Shown here: one piece after another, positions 15,654 through 23,297 of the stretch
Position numbering within the stretch: position 1 is the first letter of the stretch
Layout: each line of letters starts with the position of its first letter
DNA from: a virus
Length of the DNA stretch: 64,000 nucleotides
Virus record (IMG/VR): IMGVR_UViG_3300027908_000001
Span: 87,167 to 151,166 of that record
Reading direction: 5' to 3' (one strand)
Translations under genes and position numbers: made by a program
The notes under the pieces: generated by a model
What the model was told of the DNA's origin: nothing
Databases searched by the model: none
Seen by the model: only the letters and a program-made list of their open reading frames with translations

Positions 15654-17000
15654 TCAGACGATTTTTATTTTCGGCTTGGCTGTCCGAGCGGCTTCACCAG
15701 CGTTTGCGGCTGCTTCGGCGGCACCGGCCTTTGGCTGTGGCGACGTGGCGACATCCAGCTTCTCACGCGGCTTGGCTGATTCCCCGAACAACGTGGTGAC
15801 GGCATCCTTGACATCGGACGCAGGAATAGCCCCGGATTGCGCTACGTTGCCCGCCGGACGGCCTTCCTGCACTTCCACGCTCCATGACCAGCCCGGCTCC
15901 TGATTCGTGTACTTGGCCTTGAGCTTCTTGAACGCCTCCAGTTCGTCCGGTGCCCATTCCGATTCATCGGCAAGCGAAGGTCGGCCTTTAGTCATTTTTC
16001 CGCTGATGACGTAGGAGGGCGCATCCCCAACCACAATGAGAGGAGTTTTCAGCGCGTTGAAGTGTTCCTTTAATTCTTCATGGACACGTTCATACTCCTT
16101 GGCGACAGGCTTGATTTCTTCATGGCGTGCGATGTTCGTGGCCAACTGCTGGTCATTGGCGAAGCGAACCCTCGATTTTGAAATCACGTCCGGAAGACAG
16201 ATGTGGTTGAAGTTGCACTTGCCGCAGATGTCCACGTCGTAGGGTATCCGCTCGGGCAATTTCCACTTGGATTCGTCGGTGATGCCATGGTTTTCTTCCA
16301 CGAACATATTCACCTTTTCCAGCGTGTCGAGGAACTCCTGCGTGGCCTGCAGGTCTTGCGGGATGACGATGAAGCGGAAATGGCCGAGGCAATCCGTTAC
16401 GACCAACACGCACTCTGTTTCTGCGTGGCCGTACATATATGCAAGGCATTGCCGGTAGTAACGAGACAGGAATGCGTCGTGCTTCAAATCATCCACGTTC
16501 TTGCAGTTATCATAGAACATAGGATGCATCGATTTTATTTCCAGCGGGACGCGCCGTGCAGTCCGCCGGTCATTCGGGTCGGTGTAGAATTCAATCTTCC
16601 CGTCAATCTTACCGCTAAGTTTGTAGTGGCGAATCATGTCCGGATGCAGGTATACCTGTTCTTCGACAATCCTGAAACCGAGTTGCTGTCCCAGTTTCTT
16701 CAGTTCGATAATCACCCACTCCTCTTGTCGGTCGCCTTCTTCAAACCGCGCAAGAAGGTGTGCATCAAATGGCTTTTTCTGGTCATACGCTACGAACTCA
16801 TACACGCCCTGCCGCGCGCAAACCGGAATGCTTGAAGCATAATTGTTAGCGCGTGGCGTAGGCTTATTGTTTTTTGAGAGAAGCCGCTCCTCGCGGGCTA
16901 GTTCAATCTGGTGGACAAGCTGCTGGATGGTGCGCGGTACCGGTTTGGCGGCGACCGCCGGAGCCTCGGACTCCAGTTTCAATTCGGTAGTCTCGCTCAC
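15654..17000 (-). CDS. PD-(D/E)XK exonuclease, Cas4/RecB-like with Fe-S cysteines
   Basis: 448 residues from the GTG at 17000 (GTGA overlap with the upstream stop); the open frame reaches 17453 but would cover the upstream gene. The nuclease core is complete: D133 in SGKIDGKIEF, E154-x-K156 in PLEIKSM, and Q184 in YRQCLAYMY. Four cysteines, C61 (SIPVCARQGVYEF), C259, C262 and C268 (CGKCNFNHIC), match the 4Fe-4S arrangement of Cas4/AddB nucleases. The C-terminus is disordered and alanine-rich. Paired with the putative annealase upstream it would make a two-component recombination module, as in Red-type systems. Confidence 0.85.
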   Translation of the reverse strand: MSETTELKLESEAPAVAAKPVPRTIQQLVHQIELAREERLLSKNNKPTPRANNYASSIPVCARQGVYEFVAYDQKKPFDAHLLARFEEGDRQEEWVIIELKKLGQQLGFRIVEEQVYLHPDMIRHYKLSGKIDGKIEFYTDPNDRRTARRVPLEIKSMHPMFYDNCKNVDDLKHDAFLSRYYRQCLAYMYGHAETECVLVVTDCLGHFRFIVIPQDLQATQEFLDTLEKVNMFVEENHGITDESKWKLPERIPYDVDICGKCNFNHICLPDVISKSRVRFANDQQLATNIARHEEIKPVAKEYERVHEELKEHFNALKTPLIVVGDAPSYVISGKMTKGRPSLADESEWAPDELEAFKKLKAKYTNQEPGWSWSVEVQEGRPAGNVAQSGAIPASDVKDAVTTLFGESAKPREKLDVATSPQPKAGAAEAAANAGEAARTAKPKIKIV

Positions 17001-17911
17001 TTGGCCGCGCCTTCCGCCGGTGCATCCTGACAACCGCGCGCCGCCCATGCGCAGGCCGCGTCGTAATCTTCCGGCTTCAACTTGGTGAAGTGCGGGTGTT
17101 TGTCGTCTCCGACGATGTACGGATACCGCTCGCTCATGCAGCGTTTCAACTCGGCCTCGGCCAGCCCGCCGTCTTTCGTGCCCATCATGAACAGGCGTTT
17201 GGCCTGCGGTTCGGATATAGTCGAGAACTTCTTGCCATCGCTGCCGGACGATTGACCGCCAGCGGGGCGACCGGCCTGACCCTTGCCGCCGAATTCCCAG
17301 CCGCGAACCACGCTCACGTCCAAACCGAGTCCTGCGGCGGCGGATTCCGAGATGGCGCGGAGCCCGAACAACTGGCGAACGCCTTCCTTCTGCGCCGACC
17401 GACGCGCGGCGATGCGAATGTTCGGCTCGCTCACGTCCTGCAATGGTTTCCACTGGTCGTTGGCGTATCCGAAAAACTTGTCGCGAGTAGATGCACGGCC
17501 CTCAACGCTGCGCGTAAGCCCTCCGATAACCGCGTCGCACCGATAGTACCAAGTATACCATTCCCCGTGCTCGTCGCTGCCCTTCTCCTTTTCAGAACTC
17601 CAGTTGAAGAAGTTTACGCCCAACGCGCTGGCGATACGCTCGGCACACGCCCCACTCATGGACAGCACGGCTTCGTTGCCCGGTCCCTTGAATCGCACCC
17701 AATCACCGGGGAGCGCGCGACCGAGAATAAATCGCCGAATCTTGTCCATCGCCTTGCCGAGTTCATCGACACGCGCCGCCAGCGCTATCGTGGCATCGAT
17801 TTGGTTGGCATCGATTTTGGTGGTAAGCGCTGCGGTGCCTGTATGGTCTGGCTCCGGCTCTGCTACTTCGATTTCATCGGTTCCAGTGTGTTCGGTAGGT
17901 TGTTGGCTCAT
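16997..17911 (-). CDS. Putative single-strand annealing recombinase
   Basis: 304 residues from the ATG at 17911, which has GAGAGAAC upstream; an ATG at 17950 would overlap the previous gene. The central domain (GDWVRFKGPGNEAVLSMSGA, later SEPNIRIAARRSAQKEGV, RQLFGLRAI) and the C-terminal FSTISEPQAKRLFMM segment resemble phage annealase families (RecT/Rad52/Sak-like), where such an IS-x-x-Q tail is common. The call rests on that pattern and on the adjoining Cas4-like nuclease. It could be another ssDNA-binding factor. Confidence 0.5.
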   Translation of the reverse strand: MSQQPTEHTGTDEIEVAEPEPDHTGTAALTTKIDANQIDATIALAARVDELGKAMDKIRRFILGRALPGDWVRFKGPGNEAVLSMSGACAERIASALGVNFFNWSSEKEKGSDEHGEWYTWYYRCDAVIGGLTRSVEGRASTRDKFFGYANDQWKPLQDVSEPNIRIAARRSAQKEGVRQLFGLRAISESAAAGLGLDVSVVRGWEFGGKGQAGRPAGGQSSGSDGKKFSTISEPQAKRLFMMGTKDGGLAEAELKRCMSERYPYIVGDDKHPHFTKLKPEDYDAACAWAARGCQDAPAEGAAK

Positions 17912-17921
17912 GATGGCGTTC

Positions 17922-17950
17922 TCTCTATGGTGTTTGGGGTGGGTTGTCAA
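17922..17950 (-). promoter_or_regulatory. Sigma70-like promoter for annealase-nuclease pair
   Basis: Minus strand TTGACA (17950-17945), 17-base spacer, TAGAGA (17927-17922). Only 10 bases separate the -10 from the ATG at 17911, so the mRNA would have a very short leader. The promoter is embedded in the last codons of the upstream gene. No CGAWTCG in the spacer. Confidence 0.5.
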
Positions 17951-18362
17951 GACTTTCGACGCGGCATTGGCAGTTCAACATCGCTCCGGCTTTCTTAATG
18001 GCGGCGCGCTGTTCGTGATTCAGCGGCTCATCCCGGATAAGCTTGCGATAGCCGAGCACCACGCAGGCGCGGAAGTAACTAATCAATAATCGGTCGAAAT
18101 CATTGTCTATCACGAATAGTTCGCTGGTGTTTTCCGCAGTGGGCGCGAACTTATCCCGCCAAACCTTGGCCAGTTCCAGCCGGGTGGACTTGCGGGTGAT
18201 GGTTGCGATGCTAATCAGTGCAGCATGATAGTCTTGGAGCCGTCGAGCCACCCGCCGCGCGACCGATGCCGGTCGTTTGTTCAGCAACTCGGCCAGCACC
18301 GCATGGCATTTGCTGCCGCCGAGCGAGTCCGCCGTATAGATTCGTTTGCGTGCTTTCATCAT
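17925..18362 (-). CDS. Hypothetical basic protein
   Basis: 145 residues from the ATG at 18362 (ATGA overlap with the zinc-ribbon gene). Strongly basic helices (KARKRIYTADSLGGSKCHAV, RPASVARRVARRLQDYHAAL) suggest nucleic-acid binding. Family unknown. Confidence 0.6.
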   Translation of the reverse strand: MMKARKRIYTADSLGGSKCHAVLAELLNKRPASVARRVARRLQDYHAALISIATITRKSTRLELAKVWRDKFAPTAENTSELFVIDNDFDRLLISYFRACVVLGYRKLIRDEPLNHEQRAAIKKAGAMLNCQCRVESLDNPPQTP

Positions 18363-18592
18363 CCACTCGTTCTGACGTAATATGTTTGCCCGCACTTCGC
18401 GCACGCCGCCGGTATCTGGCTGTCAACATGGACATGGCCCCATTGGACTGCGCCGCCGCACGCCTTCTGCGGTGTCCGGTTCAGGCAGTGCGGGCAATAC
18501 TCGCCGTTGACGCAGCGACGGACGCCGCTCATCAGGTCGGTGAGGATTTCCCCGAACCCGTCCAGCCCAACGCGTATGCCGGTCTGGGCCAT
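18359..18592 (-). CDS. Small zinc-ribbon protein
   Basis: 77 residues with CPHC at about 33-36, another C at about 45 and CAKC at about 64-67 near the C-terminus. The two CxxC pairs make a zinc ribbon likely. Two bases separate it from the upstream gene stop. Role unknown. Confidence 0.65.
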   Translation of the reverse strand: MAQTGIRVGLDGFGEILTDLMSGVRRCVNGEYCPHCLNRTPQKACGGAVQWGHVHVDSQIPAACAKCGQTYYVRTSG

Positions 18593-18593
18593 G

Positions 18594-18872
18594 TCAGTCC
18601 TCGTTCACCACCACGACATCCTCGCGCAACTTGGGCGGCCGTTCAATCGGGAAGATGGTCTTGCCGACACTTGGATGGCGACTAACCGTATCGATGGCCA
18701 GATTGCGGAGCTTGGCTTCGAGCACCTGAAATGTTTCCTCACTGACCCGGTGAAACTTGTGGCTCCGCGTGCGGGCCGCATGGTCAAGCAGGAACCGGCG
18801 CAGATGCGTCCGGTTAATCAAGGACTGGCTTTTGCGTTTCGGCACTTTGGCCTCGGCATGAGCTTCATTCAT
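18594..18872 (-). CDS. Small basic helical protein, possible histone-fold
   Basis: 92 residues. After a basic N-terminus (PKRKSQSLINRTHLRR) comes RFLLDHAAR, then HKFHRVSEETFQVLEAKLRN and a helix ending PSVGKTI. The order (short helix, RVS turn, long helix, G-K-T-I) resembles helix 1, loop 1, helix 2 and the GRKTI turn of archaeal histones, but a third helix with its aspartate is not evident. First gene after promoter 18946-18918, with leader AACCGACAGGAGAG. It may be a DNA-binding architectural protein; this is inference from pattern only. Confidence 0.6.
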   Translation of the reverse strand: MNEAHAEAKVPKRKSQSLINRTHLRRFLLDHAARTRSHKFHRVSEETFQVLEAKLRNLAIDTVSRHPSVGKTIFPIERPPKLREDVVVVNED

Positions 18873-18880
18873 TTATTCTC

Positions 18881-18899
18881 TCCTGTCGGTTGATGGTTT
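18881..18899 (-). promoter_or_regulatory. Repeated 5' leader element with Shine-Dalgarno
   Basis: Minus strand AAACCATCAACCGACAGGA, leading into AGGAGAG before the ATG at 18872. Near-identical leaders occur at 29203-29226, 32038-32057, 32319-32338 and 32612-32632, always just before a gene start. Confidence 0.55.
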
Positions 18900-18917
18900 G
18901 TATTCCATTTCGAGGAG

Positions 18918-18946
18918 AGTATATCATGTATCGCGATTCGAGTCAA
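18918..18946 (-). promoter_or_regulatory. Sigma70-like promoter with CGAATCG spacer element
   Basis: Minus strand TTGACT (18946-18941), 17-base spacer, TATACT (18923-18918): a near-consensus promoter. CGAATCG starts right after the -35, giving a GANTC site. The TGA in TTGACT is the stop codon of the ATP-grasp gene, so this promoter closes the 18.9-24.6 kb operon and starts the replication and recombination block. Confidence 0.75.
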
Positions 18947-19734
18947 CAACTATTTTTTGGCACCAAATGGGCGTTGATGAATTCCATGTCGGATTTTGCC
19001 TCACGCTTGGCTCGCTCGAATTTATCTTCATCGGTCGGCGCATTCGGACAGCCGGGCCAGTGGTAGCTTTGGTCCATTGATGCCATGTCAATCGCGTACC
19101 AGCCCCGGTCGGTATGCAGCCAGTCGAGCGACCATGCACCATCGAATGCCAATGATACCTTTTCACTGAGAGCCGTCAGTTCGGCGATTTCCTCGGGCGA
19201 TTCGGTGTTGATTAAATCCAACACTTTCTCCCATCCGGTTCCGGGCTCGACATGGTTCTCGAACGCTTCCAGCGGCCAGTAAGGGTGATGGCACAGCACC
19301 TTGCCGCCCTTGATGAAGTAGCGCCGCTCCTTGGTCACTGGCATATCATGGAACGCCGTGAACGCGCGCTTGGTCGGCAGCAACTCGCGTACCGCCCAGA
19401 CGTTGTACGGCAGACCTAGCAAGCTGGCCATCTCACCGTACTCTACAATCTCCAAGACATGTTTCTCGATGTCGTCCGCGCTGGTGATGTAACAGGAATC
19501 CTTCCAGCTATGCTTCGCCGAAGTTTGTCCAGAGCGCAAGAAGCATGGTAACCCCATTTTGTTCACGGCATATTTCAGGAGCACCAGCAATTCATCAAAT
19601 CCCTTGGGTCGTTCACCTTCAAACATCATGGCGATATGACATGGGGTCGTCGCGATGAAAGTTTTTGGCACCGGCACACCGGTGGCTTGGAGCTTCGGAA
19701 ACCAGTAAGACAGACAGTTCAGGTAATGTTTCAT
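18943..19734 (-). CDS. ATP-grasp domain protein
   Basis: 263 residues. The central region has the ATP-grasp plan: FLRSGQTSAKHSWKDS, a helix DDIEKHVLEIVEYGEM, NVWAVRELLPTKRAF, ERRYFIKGGKVLCHHPYW, and a late acidic-metal region SLDWLHTDRGWYAIDMA. ATP-grasp enzymes join a carboxylate to an amine or thiol using ATP. The substrate is unknown. It overlaps the PurA-like gene by ATGA, and GGAGGA at the end of that gene serves as its ribosome site, so the two products are probably made together and may act in sequence on one metabolite. Confidence 0.75.
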   Translation of the reverse strand: MKHYLNCLSYWFPKLQATGVPVPKTFIATTPCHIAMMFEGERPKGFDELLVLLKYAVNKMGLPCFLRSGQTSAKHSWKDSCYITSADDIEKHVLEIVEYGEMASLLGLPYNVWAVRELLPTKRAFTAFHDMPVTKERRYFIKGGKVLCHHPYWPLEAFENHVEPGTGWEKVLDLINTESPEEIAELTALSEKVSLAFDGAWSLDWLHTDRGWYAIDMASMDQSYHWPGCPNAPTDEDKFERAKREAKSDMEFINAHLVPKNSC

Positions 19735-21050
19735 ACTCCTCCTCTGGGAAAATCCACAACGCTACCGAGTATCGTCTTGCTCTGGTACGTCGGCCCATTC
19801 GAGGTGATGGTGACCGGCGCGCGCAGGTAACCAGAAACCATGTCCACCAGCCCGGCCTTCTTGACCGGCTCGTAGATGGGCGTGCTACCTGCCAGCAAGG
19901 TGCCCATCCGTTCCTGTGCTTCCACGTCCGGCAACTCGGGTGGCGTGAGATGCAGGGGCGTAGCGCCGACCTGATGGCCGACCCCGACCATGCAGTCTTC
20001 CGGTAAATGGTCCATGCAACTCACCGCCAATGCGTCCACGCCGCCGACGCAATCGACTGCGTACCGGAGCAGCGCCAAGTCCAGCCAGCCGCGCCGCATC
20101 GTGCCCTGCCAGTCATTGTGCGGGTTGTATTTGTCCAACGGAAAATCCAGATGCGTCTCGGTCGGGAACGGCCCGGCTCCGTGGCGCGTCATGTAACCGC
20201 GCAACAATCCGAGCTTGGTGACCGGCCGGTTGTAGCCGCCTTCGCGTAATATCTCCTCGGCGTTGGCAAATGTCGTCGTGGCTCCTGTTGTATGGGGATG
20301 AAAACCGGCCCACTGGTCCAAAAGCACGCCCTGTGCGCCCTCGAACACTGGCGGATACGGGCCGACGAAAATGGCCTTTAGCAGTTTCTCACCGTCCACA
20401 ATGTTCAACCGCCGACTGATTTCCACCAGCTTGTTCAGCACGTAACCGAATACCTGCTCGTCATACAACGTCGAGCGTTCCTCGTCCACTTGTTGATTGG
20501 ATGGCAGACTGAGTGCCTCAACTTCCTTGAGCTTGGTATCGCGTAGCCGCACAAGTTTTTCCCGCAGTTTCTTCCAATCATTTAGGTCGGCCATGATGGG
20601 AGACTGAGCCGGGTCATTGAGCCAGTATTCGACCGTTTCCCAAATTCCCATTCCGCAACTTCCATGTTTTGCGCCCCGCCGCGAGATTTCCTTGAGCCGA
20701 TTAGCCGCACGATGGAACGGAGTGGTGAGCAGGGCACGCCGGTCAATGTAGAGCCGCTGGTACGCATCCTTCACCCCTTTCTTGAAAAGATGAACTTCTT
20801 CCAACTCCAGAGTGAGCGGATTAACCATGACGTGACGAGATAAAAAAGTGATGACTCCGGGTATGAATGTCCCGGAGCCGAACTGGCTGAACGTGTGATG
20901 CCTACCATCGGGAAGTACCACATTGTGGGCGGCCTGCCCTCCGCCGTTGTACCGAATTACGGCTGTGCTCGGCAGGACGCGGCACAGTAAATCAACGCAT
21001 GAGCCTTTGCCCTCGTCGCCCCAGCCAAGTCCCGCCGTAATCACAGCCAT
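19731..21050 (-). CDS. Adenylosuccinate synthetase-like enzyme (PurA/PurZ family)
   Basis: 439 residues (E. coli PurA is 432). The P-loop GWGDEGKG (9-16) keeps the catalytic aspartate (D12), which canonical phage PurZ replaces, and H42 in GGGQAAHNVV is kept where PurA has GGxNAGHT. FEGAQGVLLDQ and TRHGAGPFPTE are typical. The guanine-recognition motif usually written TKLD appears as SCMD (in AVSCMDHL). The aspartate-binding loop is shortened to WQGTMRRGWLD. PurA joins aspartate to IMP; PurZ uses dGMP toward 2-aminoadenine. The altered motifs leave nucleotide and amine donor open. Start at 21050 (GAGG upstream); longer frames would overlap the vWA gene. Confidence 0.85.
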   Translation of the reverse strand: MAVITAGLGWGDEGKGSCVDLLCRVLPSTAVIRYNGGGQAAHNVVLPDGRHHTFSQFGSGTFIPGVITFLSRHVMVNPLTLELEEVHLFKKGVKDAYQRLYIDRRALLTTPFHRAANRLKEISRRGAKHGSCGMGIWETVEYWLNDPAQSPIMADLNDWKKLREKLVRLRDTKLKEVEALSLPSNQQVDEERSTLYDEQVFGYVLNKLVEISRRLNIVDGEKLLKAIFVGPYPPVFEGAQGVLLDQWAGFHPHTTGATTTFANAEEILREGGYNRPVTKLGLLRGYMTRHGAGPFPTETHLDFPLDKYNPHNDWQGTMRRGWLDLALLRYAVDCVGGVDALAVSCMDHLPEDCMVGVGHQVGATPLHLTPPELPDVEAQERMGTLLAGSTPIYEPVKKAGLVDMVSGYLRAPVTITSNGPTYQSKTILGSVVDFPRGGV

Positions 21051-21057
21051 AATAACC

Positions 21058-22068
21058 TCACACCCTTTCGACCGCAGGCGCGCCCGTGTCCGCCGTAGCC
21101 AAGTCCCCGGTGACCTTCGCGGTCTTGGTGATACCGGCTGACCGCGCATACGTCGTCAACGCTTTTGACGCCACCTTGGCCGACCCGGAATCCGTGCCGA
21201 CATCCAGCAGGTCCGCCTCGAACTGGTCCGCATCCAACCGGCCTTCGTTCACGCCAATGATGCCCGCAATGAATTCGCAGACCGCGTTCGCATCGCTCAG
21301 GTGTAGCACGTTCTGCTGAAGCAGTTTCTTCCACGGCCCGAGCACGGCAGCTTCGCCCTGATAAGAAGCACCAGCCGGTTGAATGAAGAACACATTGAAC
21401 TTCTCCTTGAGCTTCGCAACCACGGCTTCAATCGGGATGTCCGCTTCGATGTCCTCGCCGAGCCATTGTTTGGCGTGCTCGCGCGTGACGGAATCGTAGG
21501 GCGCTTCATCGCCGAGGATGAATAAAAAGCCCTTATGACCCCGCTTCTCCACGCAATCCATTGCCGCGTGTTCGGCCAAGAAGTGCATCGCGAGTTGATA
21601 GCTCTCGTGCATCGACCCGCCGCCGTTGCCTTCCAGAATCATCTGGCTCAGGCAATCTTCCATGGTGATGTCCGACTCGAACTGTCCAATCTGGACCGGC
21701 ACGCAGTCTGAGTAACCATCACCGACCGCGCCGAACAAGACGTGCGGATGGTCAACGTACCCCTTGCGGAGCAAGAGCCCCATAAGCTTCGGCAGTGCCG
21801 CCTGAAATATCTTCGGCGTCCCGCTCATGGAGCCGGTCACGTCAATCAACACGGCGATGCCGAGCGATTCCGGATGTTCCTTGCTATCCCGGCTCTCGCG
21901 GATAATCTGACCGGCTTTGTTCTTCTTCTTGGGGTCAAGGTTCTTGTGAACCTTCAACACACCGCTGGCCTTCGATGAATCACTGAAGGCGAACGCGCTT
22001 ATTCCTGTTTTTGCCCGGCTGGTCGCTCGGTCACCGTATGCTGCATCTGTCCAACTTCCTCCGCCCAT
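21058..22068 (-). CDS. von Willebrand factor A (vWA) domain protein
   Basis: 336 residues. The metal-ion-dependent adhesion site is DVTGSMSG (76-83), a DxTxS variant, with GNGGGSMHES and LFILGDEAPYDSVT completing the usual vWA strands. Soluble, no signal peptide. AAGGAGC precedes the ATG at 22068, 12 bases after the kinase-fold stop. In Ter-type and MoxR-type systems vWA proteins scaffold partner enzymes and pair with kinases, which matches this gene order; the actual partner here is unknown. Confidence 0.85.
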   Translation of the reverse strand: MGGGSWTDAAYGDRATSRAKTGISAFAFSDSSKASGVLKVHKNLDPKKKNKAGQIIRESRDSKEHPESLGIAVLIDVTGSMSGTPKIFQAALPKLMGLLLRKGYVDHPHVLFGAVGDGYSDCVPVQIGQFESDITMEDCLSQMILEGNGGGSMHESYQLAMHFLAEHAAMDCVEKRGHKGFLFILGDEAPYDSVTREHAKQWLGEDIEADIPIEAVVAKLKEKFNVFFIQPAGASYQGEAAVLGPWKKLLQQNVLHLSDANAVCEFIAGIIGVNEGRLDADQFEADLLDVGTDSGSAKVASKALTTYARSAGITKTAKVTGDLATADTGAPAVERV

Positions 22069-22080
22069 GATAATTGCTCC

Positions 22081-23142
22081 TTATGTTGTGGGTTGTTTTC
22101 TGGGCCAGTTAAAGACCCGGAATTTTCTGGGGCCGTACAGGGCCTCGATAAGTTCGGTAAATTCATCGAACAACTGCCATGCATCGGATGGGCGACTCGC
22201 TGCCGACTTCATCAGGCATGACCGAAAGAAAGCCTTCATGCGGTTCACGCCCGGTCCGTCGTCGTTCAACAACTGCGAAATGGTAATCGCTGCCATGTAA
22301 ATGTCCAGCCCCGGTGTTACCGCGACCTTGTTCCGAAGTTCTGGAGGATAGCTCACTGCGCTACCGGACGGAATCGCGCGCAACTTCTCGCCGACCTTGA
22401 CCGCGTAGCTCCAATCAATCAGCACGCCGTTGTGGTCCTTCGGGTTAATCAGGAAATTCTCCGGTAACACCGCGCCGTGGACGTATCCAGCTTGGTGTGC
22501 TACGCCGAGCGCCGCCAGTAACCGCCGCGCCATCCACGCTGCATCGCGAGGGTCTATGCCTTCGGGATACGCTTTCATCACGTCGGTCAATGACACGAAT
22601 CCATCAGCGTACTCGAACACGTTGGCCTGCCGCCGCGTGCTTTCGTCGAGCATCGAGAACGCGTCCAGCAGAACCGGAATATGCGGGCATTTGGCCGGTC
22701 CGCCGTTGTGTTTAAGGATGGCCCTTAGCACCGCCGCTTCATTCGCTACGAGGTCGTTGACGCTCGGGTGACGGCTTACCTTGACCAAGATACGCGCGAT
22801 AGAGTGTGTGCCGAGATAGACGTTGCAGAGGTTGTCGGTAGTCAGATGCTGGTCAATCTCATAGATGTTCTTGCCGTTCGTGATGGCGACCTGCATCATC
22901 GGCAGTTTGCCGTACAAATCTTTCGCAATCCGACGGTCCGCAACATCCTTCCATTGCTGGAGCAGGATGAACGCTTCATGCGCGATTTTCTTGTCGGCAG
23001 CCTTCTTGCATTTATCCTCATGGACAATCTTCGCCAGCCTGCGGAACTCAGGGGTCACGTTGTCGGCGAATCCACCAAAGACATCTTCGGGCCGTTTGGC
23101 GTGCGACAGGAAATTGTAGGTGGACTGGAGTTCGGATGTCAT
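22081..23142 (-). CDS. J-domain-like + protein kinase-fold protein
   Basis: 353 residues. The first 70 (RPEDVFGGF, FRRLAKIVHEDKCKKAADKK, AHEAFILLQQW) follow a J-domain with HED in place of HPD. A kinase-like fold follows: K121 (ARILVKV), E135 (ANEAAVLRA), hinge NVFEYADGF, HGAVLPENFL where HRD is normal (catalytic Asp missing, N229 kept), and LIDWSYA in the DFG position (D243 kept). Either a pseudokinase or an atypical kinase. It sits directly upstream of the vWA gene, recalling kinase-vWA pairs. ATGA overlap with the membrane protein before it. Confidence 0.75.
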   Translation of the reverse strand: MTSELQSTYNFLSHAKRPEDVFGGFADNVTPEFRRLAKIVHEDKCKKAADKKIAHEAFILLQQWKDVADRRIAKDLYGKLPMMQVAITNGKNIYEIDQHLTTDNLCNVYLGTHSIARILVKVSRHPSVNDLVANEAAVLRAILKHNGGPAKCPHIPVLLDAFSMLDESTRRQANVFEYADGFVSLTDVMKAYPEGIDPRDAAWMARRLLAALGVAHQAGYVHGAVLPENFLINPKDHNGVLIDWSYAVKVGEKLRAIPSGSAVSYPPELRNKVAVTPGLDIYMAAITISQLLNDDGPGVNRMKAFFRSCLMKSAASRPSDAWQLFDEFTELIEALYGPRKFRVFNWPRKQPTT

Positions 23143-23297
23143 TTCTTCCTCGAAAACTTCCGGCGGAACACTCGCACCATGTCGGGAATGATAATTTTAC
23201 AGAGAAACCAGTACCAAAATGTGAGCGCCAATACGACGATGGGAACCACTATCGTAAGAATCAAAAACCAATTAACGATGAGCAGCAACAGATTCAT
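23139..23297 (-). CDS. Small membrane protein
   Basis: 52 residues: MNLLLLIVNWFLILTIVVPI then a second hydrophobic run LTFWYWFLCKIIIP and a basic end VRVFRRKFSRKK. The ATG overlaps the SMC-like stop and its own stop overlaps the kinase-fold start, both by ATGA, so it is locked into the operon. It may be a membrane anchor for the neighbouring system. Confidence 0.65.
   Translation of the reverse strand: MNLLLLIVNWFLILTIVVPIVVLALTFWYWFLCKIIIPDMVRVFRRKFSRKK

Noticed and set aside
16203-16835. Plus-strand ORF of 210 codons
   Set aside because: Antisense to the Cas4-like nuclease, whose motifs prove the minus strand is coding.
19731-21050. Canonical 2-aminoadenine (Z-genome) pathway
   Set aside because: The catalytic aspartate is kept and no DpoZ, DatZ or MazZ gene is visible, so a Z-genome cannot be claimed from this window.
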